A program made the position numbers and the translations under genes. Shown piece after piece: positions 24,610-34,700 of a DNA stretch of 64,000 nucleotides (within the stretch, counting starts at the first letter, position 1; every line of letters begins with the position of its first letter). Source of the DNA: DUQX01 sp050948825 (GTDB lineage: Bacteria; Bacillota; Dethiobacteria; DTU022; UBA8154); contig JBMNEO010000005.1 of the NCBI GenBank assembly GCA_050948825.1, positions 62,001 to 126,000 on the forward strand, read 5' to 3'. The notes under the pieces were generated by a model. That model had not been told where the DNA came from. It was given only the letters and a program-made list of their open reading frames with translations, and made no database searches.

Positions 24610-25926
24610 TTAAAAATTAAACTCATCACTGATGAGTAAATCTATGGTAAAGGGTATCTTTTCGAATATCTTTTCTACAGATTCTTCCTCATCTTCCATG
24701 ATTAAATAATAGTGTTCGCTTTTATCATAAGCCATATCTTTCAGGGTAAACTTCTCCCGGAAAGTACGCTCCTGGGGCTGTTTCGAACTACTGTCAGCAA
24801 TAATAATGTTTTCATTGGAAATTCGCTTTCCTTTCGCATCGGCAAAATAAAGCTTGAGCTTAAGCGGCAGTTTTTTCTCCTCAACCTTATCAGTCTGTAA
24901 GAATTCCAGGAAGGTAATGCGGTTGGTGATCTTTCTGGAAATATTGGTCAGCTTAACCGTAACTTTTGTTGGCCTGTAAGCATCTTTCCGTACATATTTG
25001 AACTTGATTAAAGGAATGATTATCTCCTGCAGAGAGGCGCCGCCGTGGACATAATTGGCTCCCGGCCCCTGGATCTTATACCTGATCACACCCCTGGGCA
25101 CAATTGCTGTAAGAGTAGTCGGCTCATTCAAAAGGTAATCCATGGAAATGGAAAGAGCGCCTTCAAAATCAAAGGCTGCAGTGGTTAAAAGGAATCTCCT
25201 TCCTGCTTCCATCGCTTCGGTGTCATGCTTGCTTAGCTTATCATGCTCTTGCAGGGGGGACCTTCGATAGATAAAACCGTGATCTGCGGTGATATAGATA
25301 TTGGTGGCACTGACATGGTTCACCAGGTTCCTGACCAATTGGAGCAGCTCCTGCAAGGCCTTTTCTGCAGCATTAAACACTTCCCGCTCTGTGATGCTTT
25401 TATCACCGCTTGCATCAATCGCGTTATGGTAGATGTAGATCAGCCTGTTTCCTTCAAAGGCTTCTTTGTATTCAGCCCTTTTCATATCAACCATATCCTG
25501 ATACTGGATGGCTACCGCACGCTGACTTTTCATGGAAAGGAGTTTTTGCCTGTTTTCTGTTCCCTGGGTATTGATACCGTCCTTTATTACATCTGCATGA
25601 TCATTGATCTCCGTTACTTTTCCGGGTAACAGGCCGGCCATGCCCATTTTGGTTGTGGAAGGAACCATTCCCTGCATAAAGGAAAGCTGGGCTGTACCCC
25701 GCATTTCCTGCTGTAAAAGGAGCTGCAGTTCCTGGCCAATTTCATAGCGTAAGCCGTCGGAAATAATGACAAAAACCCGTTCATCATTATCAACATGGGA
25801 TGAGATATAATCACTGTAGAAATTTTTCTGCTGCTTAACTCCTGCCAGGGGATAACCTTGCGGTAGTTGATTTACCAAGGCCTCAGACCATTTTACAGAG
25901 AGTTCGTCTAAGGAACCAATGGGCAT
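24610..25926 (-). CDS. pglZ: PglZ alkaline-phosphatase-like protein, C-terminal part (frameshifted)
   Basis: This frame holds the PglZ alkaline-phosphatase-superfamily core of a type I BREX system. The metal-binding DG pair in VIISDGLRYE lies near residue 58, a GMVPSTTKMGMAGLLPG segment near 88 and ITADHGFIYRR near 225. It is not a stand-alone gene. Its first residues overlap the upstream frame by 44 bases, there is no good ribosome-binding site, and removing one base near 25909-25916 joins the two into one protein with a natural WFL-DEL junction. The combined length, about 855 residues, fits type I PglZ. Confidence 0.88.
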   Translation of the reverse strand: MPIGSLDELSVKWSEALVNQLPQGYPLAGVKQQKNFYSDYISSHVDNDERVFVIISDGLRYEIGQELQLLLQQEMRGTAQLSFMQGMVPSTTKMGMAGLLPGKVTEINDHADVIKDGINTQGTENRQKLLSMKSQRAVAIQYQDMVDMKRAEYKEAFEGNRLIYIYHNAIDASGDKSITEREVFNAAEKALQELLQLVRNLVNHVSATNIYITADHGFIYRRSPLQEHDKLSKHDTEAMEAGRRFLLTTAAFDFEGALSISMDYLLNEPTTLTAIVPRGVIRYKIQGPGANYVHGGASLQEIIIPLIKFKYVRKDAYRPTKVTVKLTNISRKITNRITFLEFLQTDKVEEKKLPLKLKLYFADAKGKRISNENIIIADSSSKQPQERTFREKFTLKDMAYDKSEHYYLIMEDEEESVEKIFEKIPFTIDLLISDEFNF

Positions 25927-27178
25927 AGGTATTCTCTACTTTTTCTGCCAGCCTGACGAAGGGTTCCTTGTTGTCAATATTGTCGTAGTGCAGGTAAAAT
26001 TTCCTGTAATATTGGTCCAGCAGAAAATACTCGTTAGCATATGTATGGGCCAGCTCAAAAGCAGTTGAACCTTTAATTTCTTTGCCTGTTTTCTTTTCTG
26101 CCTCCAATAATGCCACGGCATAGTAGAGTGCCTCATACTCATCTTCCAGTTCTGCAAACCAATGGCTCGTCCTTCGTTTATTGATAATCCGGCGGTATTT
26201 ATCAAACTCACCGATATCTTCCAGGAGGTTGTCCCTAAGCTTTGCCAGGATAGCCTGATCAAAGGCTCTAAATGTATCACATTCCAGATATTTTTCCATG
26301 CCCCATTTGTCGATATAGTTTCTAACTTTTAATATTTCTTCTGCTTGACAGGAGAGGGCATCATAATATTTGCTGTCCGCGGTATGGTTCATAAAGCTAT
26401 TGACAAAAATCATACTATCTGTTTTTTTTAGCCTTACTAATTGTTGCCAGGTTTCGGGCAGTTTTTCTTCAAGGTTGTAGCTCAAGTGAGTAACAAGCAG
26501 CATGAGCAGGAACTTTTCCAGGGACCTTTCTTCATCGGTATAGCCATAACGCTTTTCGGCCAACTCCCAGAAAGAACCCGGATCGCCGAAGCTGTTGATT
26601 GCCTCTAAATATTTGTTCTGCGCCTTTGTCTCCCCGATGAGCACTTTTCGGACCACCTGTTCAAAATCCGCAACCGGCAGTTTGCATAAGACGGACATAA
26701 CGGCGGTATGGATCCCGTCCTTTGTAAAGATATCCATACCGTAAGAGGCAAATTTTTTATAACGCTCCCGATTGTCAAAAAACTTAAGATACTTACGAAA
26801 GATATCGGTCAGGGCCGGGTCTTTTACACCAAAGTCCCGCATGATCAGAACGGCTTTATCCGTGGAGAACTCCCTGCTGTATTTGAGTATATCAAGGAGC
26901 CAGTTATCCCTGTGCACAGGTTTTGGCAGCGGGGAATAAACCAGGTAGTTTGAATCCGGATCTGCCTTTTCCAGCTGGTATTTGATTTGGAAGGCGTTGT
27001 TTTCATGGAGCTTTAGAATACGGGCATTTTCCAGCTCAATAGTATCGATATCCCCGGCAAACTGGCCCTCTTCATCATACCAGAAGATGATGTTTCTTCT
27101 GGCACCATTGGATGGTTGTTCGTTAAAATGATCTTCCAGTATTTTTTTCACTTCGCTAAGGTTCAATTTTATCACCAT
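25883..27178 (-). CDS. pglZ: PglZ, N-terminal part (frameshifted)
   Basis: This 431-residue frame is the helical N-terminal half of BREX PglZ. It opens with the KKILEDHFNEQP-type segment and contains a DIIFWYDEEGQF-like NIIFWYDEEG motif near residue 30, which is characteristic of the family. It ends prematurely after WFLRRTLCKMV because of a one-base frame change and overlaps the C-terminal frame. If the shift is real, PglZ would be split and BREX probably inactive. If it is a sequencing insertion, the gene is intact. The 3' part lies at 24610-25926. Confidence 0.88.
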   Translation of the reverse strand: MVIKLNLSEVKKILEDHFNEQPSNGARRNIIFWYDEEGQFAGDIDTIELENARILKLHENNAFQIKYQLEKADPDSNYLVYSPLPKPVHRDNWLLDILKYSREFSTDKAVLIMRDFGVKDPALTDIFRKYLKFFDNRERYKKFASYGMDIFTKDGIHTAVMSVLCKLPVADFEQVVRKVLIGETKAQNKYLEAINSFGDPGSFWELAEKRYGYTDEERSLEKFLLMLLVTHLSYNLEEKLPETWQQLVRLKKTDSMIFVNSFMNHTADSKYYDALSCQAEEILKVRNYIDKWGMEKYLECDTFRAFDQAILAKLRDNLLEDIGEFDKYRRIINKRRTSHWFAELEDEYEALYYAVALLEAEKKTGKEIKGSTAFELAHTYANEYFLLDQYYRKFYLHYDNIDNKEPFVRLAEKVENTYAHWFLRRTLCKMV

Positions 27179-27311
27179 CTACAATCTTTTGTTCTAATAT
27201 GTTTTCCGTCATCTTACCGAGTTCATAGTGCCCAATATTTATAGAGCCGAGCGCGACCAGTTTTTTGATATGGTGCCTACGGTAAAAAGAAACATTGGTA
27301 TGTTGGTAAAC
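27179..27311 (-). other. Short open frame without start between HEPN gene and pglZ
   Basis: Directly after the HEPN-gene stop, one minus-strand frame stays open for 50 codons and reads YRRHHIKKLVALGS and KMTENILEQKIVDGD before TAG inside the pglZ start. It has no start codon of its own apart from an internal ATG. It looks like the tail of a lost gene, but I cannot name the family. Confidence 0.3.
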
Positions 27312-27722
27312 TTAAAGTCCCTTGTACACATAATTATCTTCAATGTATTTCTCAATTAAATCAATAAAAATCCCCGCATTATCCAACTGCTCTCTCGCCT
27401 CTTCTTTAGTCACGCAATAAAAATCATGGTAGTCGCTCTTCATTCGTTTATCAAAGGCCCTGGCAAGCATTTTGTAATACTCTTTGCCAATTTTACCAGT
27501 GGCCACATATTGCTGGTTAAAATACCCGATAACCGAGGAGTGCCGTTTGGAATCAAATAAATCATAAGCCAGCAAAGCTCTCACTGCATGAAAAAAAGCA
27601 TAATAAGAGCGGTTTACTGATTGGGCCAGTTTATGATGCTCAAATGTAATTTTTGCCGCTTCCAGGTCTTCTTTTGCCTTCTGCAGTCTGTAGTCTGAAA
27701 GGGTCTTCTGCTTATTTTCCAT
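27312..27722 (-). CDS. hepT: HEPN-domain toxin (HepT-like) of an MNT-HEPN pair
   Basis: The 136-residue all-helical protein has the HEPN hallmark: arginine and histidine spaced as in RX6H within NRSYYAFFHAVRALL near residue 38. This motif is the RNase active site of HEPN toxins. It overlaps the upstream nucleotidyltransferase gene by 11 bases, the usual MntA-HepT order, in which the MNT partner AMPylates and silences the HEPN RNase. It sits inside the BREX operon between pglX and pglZ, so it probably serves as a back-up abortive defence. This role is inferred from family and position. Confidence 0.85.
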   Translation of the reverse strand: MENKQKTLSDYRLQKAKEDLEAAKITFEHHKLAQSVNRSYYAFFHAVRALLAYDLFDSKRHSSVIGYFNQQYVATGKIGKEYYKMLARAFDKRMKSDYHDFYCVTKEEAREQLDNAGIFIDLIEKYIEDNYVYKGL

Positions 27723-28071
27723 ACAATTCCAACCCTTCTTTGCTTACATTACTGTAAAAAGGCAATGTATCAGCCCATTCATAGAAAAAATCAATATTAC
27801 TTTCCTGTATGGAAACAACAATCCCGTAGCGGGTAGTCAGATCCACAGCCAAATCCAACACTGCTTCACTATACTCCCTTATCTCCTCCTCTTCCAGATC
27901 CAGGAGGACCATAACATCCAGATCGGATCCTGGAATCTGTTCGTTCCGTGCGTAGGAACCATACAAAATAATCTTCTGCAAGTTGGCACCATATATCTTT
28001 TTTAAGTTAGCTTCAATTTCAATCAGCAGATTATACTCTTTTCTATCCTTTAGCATGCCGAGGTTTTTCAT
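27712..28071 (-). CDS. mntA: MNT-domain nucleotidyltransferase antitoxin (MntA-like)
   Basis: The 119-residue protein is a minimal nucleotidyltransferase. GSYARNEQIPGSDLDVMV near residues 39-56 contains the GSX10DXD active site. In characterised pairs MntA adds AMP to a tyrosine of HepT and blocks its RNase activity. It precedes the HEPN gene and overlaps it by 11 bases, so they are co-translated. It lies in the BREX operon just after pglX. Confidence 0.87.
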   Translation of the reverse strand: MKNLGMLKDRKEYNLLIEIEANLKKIYGANLQKIILYGSYARNEQIPGSDLDVMVLLDLEEEEIREYSEAVLDLAVDLTTRYGIVVSIQESNIDFFYEWADTLPFYSNVSKEGLELYGK

Positions 28072-28108
28072 TAAGTCCCCTCCCCTCGTTTTTTTAATTA
28101 GCCCTCTC

Positions 28109-29146
28109 CTATATTTTAGCCAACAAATCTGCTTTTAACGGCTTTTTGCCGGCTTCCTGGGGAATTTCCACAGCCTGGAATTTGGCATAGTTTACCTTTA
28201 CCCCGTCATCCAGATCGAGGGCAATCTTCCGGTTCGCCACATGGGCGATGGCCTGGTCGTAGATCCTGCATTCCTTTAGCTGCTTTAGGATTTGCTCCTT
28301 CCTTTTCCTGGCTTTAGCCTTCTCCCTGCCGGAGATATTGGAATCCATAAGGATATCCAGATGGTTTATCTCCCCTTCATATTTTTTCTGCTGCTTGTGC
28401 AGATAGTCTGTCCTTACGCGGGCCACGGTAAAGGGATCGTAGCGGTGCAGGTAGATAAGGGCTTTGAAGCCGTTTTCCTTGCCGCTGTCAAAAAGCCAGT
28501 AGATGGGCCGCTTTTTATAGATCCTGACATGATCCTTGTAGAAGTCCTTAAGGAAGTAGCGGCGGATGGCCTGCCGGGGCGTTTCTGTTGTTTTCATGCC
28601 CAGTGTTGCTGCGATATAGTTCAGGTTCTCCTCCAGGGTTTCCGCTCCGAAGGAGGTTTTAACAAAGACGATGAACCGTTCCAGGATGTCGTCCTCAAAG
28701 TAGTCCCCGTCGGCGATGGGGATGATGTTGTCTTTTGCTATTTCGATAGATGATGGGATCCAGGCGTCGCCGGTGTTGAGCTGCCAGGTACCGTTTTCCA
28801 GGCGAAACTGCTCATTGAAGCCCCCGCCGGCATAGATGAGTCCTTCTTTGTCCAGGGAATAGCGGCCGAACATGCAGCCCACCCCGTAGGAGATGAAGGA
28901 TTTGATCTCCCGCTCCCTGTCGGCCTTGCGGATGGTGATGTCTTTATCCTCCACTTCGGGGGTCAGCTCGTCCTGGAGGCCGTAGATATCGATAAAGATG
29001 CGGTTCAGCTCTTCTTCGTTTTGCTTGAGCTGGTTGAACTGGGCTTCGGTAAAATTGGACCAGCTTTGAAAGGCTTGCTCTATTGATGTTGCGTTATTTT
29101 TATGGGTTAAGGAGGGGGTGCTTCTGAAAATCCCAGGATGTTTCAA
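28109..29146 (-). CDS. pglX: PglX adenine methyltransferase, C-terminal part (frameshifted)
   Basis: This frame encodes the C-terminal 330 or so residues of type I BREX PglX. The conserved segment NEEELNRIFIDIYGLQDELTP is followed by GVGCMFGRYSLDKEGLIYAGG. The apparent ATG start (MKHPGIF) is an out-of-frame reading of the upstream SWDFQKHP segment. Removing one base around 29106-29108 fuses the frames as HPLLTHKNNATS, giving a protein of about 1,210 residues, the usual PglX length. It is therefore part of pglX, not an independent gene. Confidence 0.88.
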   Translation of the reverse strand: MKHPGIFRSTPSLTHKNNATSIEQAFQSWSNFTEAQFNQLKQNEEELNRIFIDIYGLQDELTPEVEDKDITIRKADREREIKSFISYGVGCMFGRYSLDKEGLIYAGGGFNEQFRLENGTWQLNTGDAWIPSSIEIAKDNIIPIADGDYFEDDILERFIVFVKTSFGAETLEENLNYIAATLGMKTTETPRQAIRRYFLKDFYKDHVRIYKKRPIYWLFDSGKENGFKALIYLHRYDPFTVARVRTDYLHKQQKKYEGEINHLDILMDSNISGREKAKARKRKEQILKQLKECRIYDQAIAHVANRKIALDLDDGVKVNYAKFQAVEIPQEAGKKPLKADLLAKI

Positions 29147-31757
29147 ATGAGTCCCAGTCAGTTTTTGATATATCTATATTGTGTTGAGAAAGTAAACTAA
29201 TTTGGATATTATCATTATCTGGCAAAATAACTGGCATTTTGCCTATATATCCTGGTTGGTAGTTTATAGTAGGATTTATTCTTTCTGTAATACTAAAAAC
29301 TATTGAATTTAATAATGCTAAGAAGAATAGTTTATTCTCTGAGAATAAACAACAACCGCCGTTGTCAAAATAAAATCCATTTGGAAAGTATCTTATGCTA
29401 AAACTAGCTGATGTAACTGTAGACCACGTTAATCCTTCTTGCCTATAAAATTGCTTATTACGTAAATTAGAATTAGAGGAATTACGCAATAAATCCCCAT
29501 TTTTATTCCAATACAAAACATACTCGTTATTTCCAAACCACTTTCGAAATGCACCACCTTTATTATACGGATAATATCTACACTCAGACGATATCGCTGA
29601 TTTATAACTATTAAAATTTAATCCTATATCATGAAAATTTACCTCAAACCATAACTTTAGAAATCTATCATTATTTCCGGTATCAATTCCCTTGCAAATG
29701 CTACATAGTTCCCTTAAACTTGTACATCCTTTAAAAATACCTTTTACTGTATTACTTATCCAGTAAACAATAGGGTTTCCTGGAATCAAAAAGAAATCTG
29801 AGGTGTTTTGTTTGAAAGTAAAATCTGCAATAGGAAAAACATTTGGCTCATTTATTCTTTTGTTTAAATCCTTAAGTGTTACTAATGTAAATGTGCCTAA
29901 GTACTTATGAATCTTAGTTTTTCTAGCTATAGTTGCTGATGTACCAAATGCTATTCCCATAACCATATTTTCCATGTGGAGCAAAGTGGCTATGTAGTAA
30001 TTATCTAATATTTTTTTTCTTAACGATTCAAAACTAGCAAGAAACATCCAAGATTGCATAGTAACCATAGAGTTAAAACCATGCACATTTAAATAATTGA
30101 GCCCCTTTTCTATAAATACAGCAAACAAATCATTCCCTGAATCATAATAGTTGTTATCTGTATATTTAACAAGATTACTATTCATCCCTCTTCTCCCCAT
30201 ATAAGGCGGATTCGTACAAACCACATCATACTTCTGGCTCATAATCCTCCCCTGCTTAATTAAAGGGGGTAGCTTTTCCAAAATAACATCTCTGTCCAGA
30301 TACATGTACTCGAAGATATCTTCCGGAGCAGTCTTTCTTATTTCCTCCACCCTCTGCTCCAGGGCATCAAAATCAATCTCCTTCACCTCAAGGATGGAAC
30401 CGTATTCCTTGGCGTCATGAAAGACATCGATTAAATACTCCACTTCTTCCCGGCGCATGTATTCCACTATTCCCGTTTCTTTGGAGCCAACCAGATAGTC
30501 CACAGCCTTACGGGGAATCCCGTTACTCTCCTGGATGGAACACAAATTCAACCTGGGAACATGCCTGAAGATCCTCCTGTTCTTGCTCCTGGCTTTCATA
30601 AGCAGGGCAAATGAGGCCAGCTGGCCCGCCCGGTCGTCTATCTCCAGGCCGTAAAGGTTCTTCTCCAGGATCAGTCCCGGGATCTGCCGTTCCGGGTAAC
30701 CGGCACGGAGGTAAATATCGTAGAGAACATCAAAAGCATAGACGAGGATGTGCCCGCTGCCCATGGCAGGGTCCAGTATTTTTATCTCTTCGGGGTTCAG
30801 GTTGGGGTTTTTCAGCTCTTCCAGCTGTTTCTGCACTTCCGGCTCCTGCTCCGCTTCTTCCAGGTAATATTTCCACTTCGCCTGCAAATCCTTATCAGGA
30901 TGGGACTCCAGCCAGAGGCGGCCCAGGGAGTTTTCCACCATGTATTTGACGATCCACTTGGGGGTAAATAGCTGAGTGGCGGCAGGGATGTTCTCCTTAG
31001 TAATCTTGATGTTTTTCTTCAGCCCGGCAAATACTTCGTCTTTTTTCTCCGAGATGTAATACTGATAGAGCCAGCCGATTATTTCAATGCCGTGCTCGCC
31101 CTTTTCAGCTTCCATTCCCTGTTCAGCATCGCTTAATTCAATTTTCCAGTCGTATTCGTCGATGCCGTCAACCAGATCCCTGATTACGGAGCCCTCTGCC
31201 AGCAGGTTATCCGGCAATAACAGCTCCGTATAGTCTTCAATCTGTTCAAACACTGCAGGCATGATCTCGCCTAGCTGGTTGCACTGCCGGATAAGAAGAT
31301 ATTTATAAAGATCTTCCGTGTCACCGCTGTCCTGGAGACGGAAAACTATTTCCCTGTCTACATCCAGGTCAATGTTCAAGGCCTCCCGGATGATGTCAGG
31401 CTCTTTTTTCCCGGGCTGCAGCGAAGAAAGAACCCGTACTTCCGTGGGGAGATAATTATTTATTTCCATAAACCGCAGGGCAATGAAACGGTTAAACCAG
31501 GTATAGGCTACCTCTTCCATGACCTGGTCGAATCCCTTTTCATTTATTTTCTCAAGCAGCTTTTTCCTTTGCTTGGCTTCATATTTCTTGAAAACTTTGC
31601 CGTTCTCCCTGTCTTTAACTTTAAAGCCACCTTCAAAGGTTTCTATATTGTGGATTTTATCTTTTGTAATGCCTGCTTCGTAGGCTTTTTGTGTTACTTC
31701 CTCAATAAGTCTTTTTCTTGCCCGCACGGCAAAGTTTTTCAGGGCTGATTTATTCAC
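29100..31757 (-). CDS. pglX: PglX adenine-specific methyltransferase, N-terminal part (frameshifted)
   Basis: This 885-residue frame carries the catalytic half of the BREX methyltransferase, which places N6-methyladenine on host DNA to mark self. The SAM-binding motif DPAMGSGH is at residues 329-336 and the catalytic NPPY at 516-519. The frame closes after HPLLNP through a one-base shift, and the C-terminal part follows at 28109-29146. The target-recognition region (about 560-870) is more AT-rich in codons than the flanks, as is common for exchanged specificity domains. The gene starts 19 bases after brxC. Confidence 0.9.
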   Translation of the reverse strand: MNKSALKNFAVRARKRLIEEVTQKAYEAGITKDKIHNIETFEGGFKVKDRENGKVFKKYEAKQRKKLLEKINEKGFDQVMEEVAYTWFNRFIALRFMEINNYLPTEVRVLSSLQPGKKEPDIIREALNIDLDVDREIVFRLQDSGDTEDLYKYLLIRQCNQLGEIMPAVFEQIEDYTELLLPDNLLAEGSVIRDLVDGIDEYDWKIELSDAEQGMEAEKGEHGIEIIGWLYQYYISEKKDEVFAGLKKNIKITKENIPAATQLFTPKWIVKYMVENSLGRLWLESHPDKDLQAKWKYYLEEAEQEPEVQKQLEELKNPNLNPEEIKILDPAMGSGHILVYAFDVLYDIYLRAGYPERQIPGLILEKNLYGLEIDDRAGQLASFALLMKARSKNRRIFRHVPRLNLCSIQESNGIPRKAVDYLVGSKETGIVEYMRREEVEYLIDVFHDAKEYGSILEVKEIDFDALEQRVEEIRKTAPEDIFEYMYLDRDVILEKLPPLIKQGRIMSQKYDVVCTNPPYMGRRGMNSNLVKYTDNNYYDSGNDLFAVFIEKGLNYLNVHGFNSMVTMQSWMFLASFESLRKKILDNYYIATLLHMENMVMGIAFGTSATIARKTKIHKYLGTFTLVTLKDLNKRINEPNVFPIADFTFKQNTSDFFLIPGNPIVYWISNTVKGIFKGCTSLRELCSICKGIDTGNNDRFLKLWFEVNFHDIGLNFNSYKSAISSECRYYPYNKGGAFRKWFGNNEYVLYWNKNGDLLRNSSNSNLRNKQFYRQEGLTWSTVTSASFSIRYFPNGFYFDNGGCCLFSENKLFFLALLNSIVFSITERINPTINYQPGYIGKMPVILPDNDNIQISLLSQHNIDISKTDWDSFETSWDFQKHPLLNP

Positions 31758-31776
31758 TGCAATGCCTCCCCAACCG

Positions 31777-34700
31777 TTAAATGAGCTTTACCCTTGTATT
31801 TTCCTGCAATTTGCTTAACAGTTGCTGCCTCAGATAGTTAAGTAACTGTTCTACATCTTCCCTGGATTCTAATGTCCTTGCGCCATGAAAGATGTTTGCA
31901 ATACTGACGGTTACCACTTTTTTGGGTGGAGTTTTTACTTTTTCGCGCCCCTGCTCTTCCCTTTCTTTCTCCTGTCTTATCTTTTCAATATGGTCAAAGC
32001 AGCGCAGCTTCAAGCGGTCCGACTCTTCTTTCATGGCGATGGCTTGATAGAAATCATTGCAGGCCTCCAGCCGTTCCAGCAGGTCTTTAAAACTGTCATG
32101 GAACCTAGAAGAAAGTTCATCTTTAAAGGAATGCTTTTCCAACTCCTCCATTACTTTTTTCCGATCACTTTCAATAACGCTCCTTACCGGCTCAATTTCT
32201 TTTTCCAGGAGCTTGACGAATTTGCTTCTGAAATCATCCAGCAGCTCGGGTAGTTTTGATATTTTAGTATAAGGTTTGGCAGCATAAATGATATCTTGAA
32301 CCTCTTTTACTGTTTGGATGGTTTCGTTGTCCAGCACGTAGGATTTATTTTTTTCGTAGATATCCATGTTTTGGAGTGCCCGGTCAAAATACCCCTGTTG
32401 ATTTTTAAAAAAGTTTTTTACATCAATAATGTTTTCTTCATAATCCAGCAGTTCTTCTTTTAGTTCCGATAACTTTTCATAAAACTGCAGCACATCCTTA
32501 ATTTCAAAAATCTCCTCAAACAGGGCCTTACCCTCTTCCAAAACTTTTTTATCCGGATAATATTCGTTCTTGTAGTGAACCAGCAGTTCCTTAATTTCAC
32601 CAAGCTCATCCCTGGACAGCTCTTTAAAACGCTGCATTAAACCGTCTTCGTCGTCAGGAACGGCCGCTACGTTAAACACTTCTTTAATCAGCTTGCGGGC
32701 ATTTTGCAGCAGCTTTTCCGGTGTTTTCGTCCTTTTTTTGATGATAAGCCTGTCTGTATAATCTTTTTTGATTGTATATTGCACCAGGTCCTTATCGGTT
32801 GGGCTTAGATATTCACCGGACAACTGCAGCTTGATTTCCTGGGATTTAAAGAGCCTGAGCACGAGCCCGCGGATATCATTCTCCAACCAGCCGTACGGTG
32901 CTTTTGTGTATAAATCCAGCAGGCTCTTCATGGTTACGGGGATATTCCGCTGGGTGCTTTTTCCAATGTGATTGCCAACCTCATCCAGGGCCAGTTTATT
33001 CGGGAGATCATCATCGCCTCCCAGTGTCAACTGGGCATTATCATCCTGTAAAATATCCTGCAGTTCTTTGTTGCTTTCGATAAAACTGTCAATGTAGCTG
33101 AGTTTGTTATAGATGCCGTCGATTAATGTTTTCAGTCCGTTGTTGATCCGCTCTGTAGGGCTTTTGGATTTCAGGTTAATTTTCTGTGAGTTGGCGTAAA
33201 AGTCTGCCTCTTTGAGGGCTTCGATCAGCAGGACGGTAACCCTTTCTTTTCTTTCACTTACTTCCCGCGTCTTGCGGATTTTTATTTCTTCAATTTCAGG
33301 GGTTACAGCCGCACCTCCCTTGCGGGTCAGGTAAGCCTGAATCTTATAGATTTCCTCCATTTCTTCAAGAGCCGTGGTATCAGGCGGGAGTTTGATGATT
33401 AAGTTGCTTTCCCTGCCCGACATCATTTTCAAGTCCAGTTCGCTTAATTCTTTGCCCATATCAAAATACGGGGTAATTATTTTGACCCCGATCTCATTTT
33501 TTTGCAGGGAAAGGTTCCGGTCATCGATCGTCTTGTTAAAGTCGAAATGATACCGGGCATTATACCTGAATTTTTTTTCATTGTAGATGCCGCTAAAGAT
33601 CTCTTCTCCAATGTTTTTTACAACCTCACCCAGGTCTGCCGGGATGTTTTTGATCTCCCTGTTAACATCCTGCTCTTCATGGGTTAGGAACAAATAGACG
33701 TTGCCGTTTTTCTGCACCAGGGTTTCTTTCAGAAGCTTCTCCAGGGATGTTTCGATCTGCTTTTTCCGTTCAATGATGTCTTCGTCGATATGCCTGACCA
33801 TGAGCGTAGCTAAATTTTCCAGGTTGGCGGGCATTTCCTTGACCCATTTAATCAGAAATAAGAGTTTTAGCACCTCTACATCTGAATCATCGAGTCTTTC
33901 ATTATCCTCTGCGTGCAGGATCACAGTGCGGATGTTGTGATCCAGGAAAGCCTCGATGGTTTCGTAAAAAGCGGAGAAGGGGATAAGGGCCCCCCCTTCC
34001 CGGTCTGCAAACCGCAGGGCCGCTTCCTGAAAAGCGCTTAAAAGGGAACGTTCTCCTTCCGCCAGGTGTTTACCGCTGGCGCCATGTATCCTGACAGCGG
34101 TAAAAACAGCCTGGAGCAGCCTGAACTGGTAGGGGACAAAGGGATATACTTCGATAAAGTCTTCTGCTGTCTGGTAGGTTTTCATCTCGGGTGTATCGGA
34201 TGAAAAGGTAATAAGGTTTTTTAGGATCGCTTCTTTCTCTGTATATAGTAGTTTCAGGGTTTCTCTGCCCACATCATTTTTAAAGAGAATCCTTTTTTTA
34301 ATAACCTCGTCTACGTTGGCACTGGAAAGGCTGAGCCGGGTGTTGAATCTGCCGAGAATTTTTGAAAAGTCCTGGCCCTTGACCCGGGTTACAGTATCAA
34401 TATCCTGCTGCGATGTTACCAGCACCCAGGCTTTGCCGCCACAGTAAGTTCCCAGGTCTTCAACGACAGTCTGCAGGTTCAACATGAGCCCTGCGTCGTC
34501 GCCGATGTACTGGCCCATTTCATCCACCAGAAAGATGACGTGGTGTTCTCTGCCCTTGGATTCGATATATTCTTTGACCCTGCCGGCGAATTTCTCCACG
34601 CTCAGTGAATAATTTTCTTCTCCCCGCTGATACCAGTGCCTTGCTGATTCTACGCTCATTTTTGTCGTCGCAGCCAAGGCTTCAACAATGCTGTCTTCCT

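Noticed and set aside
28109..29146. Independent gene starting MKHPGIF
   Set aside because: The first codons are an out-of-frame reading of PglX, and the rest matches the PglX C-terminus.
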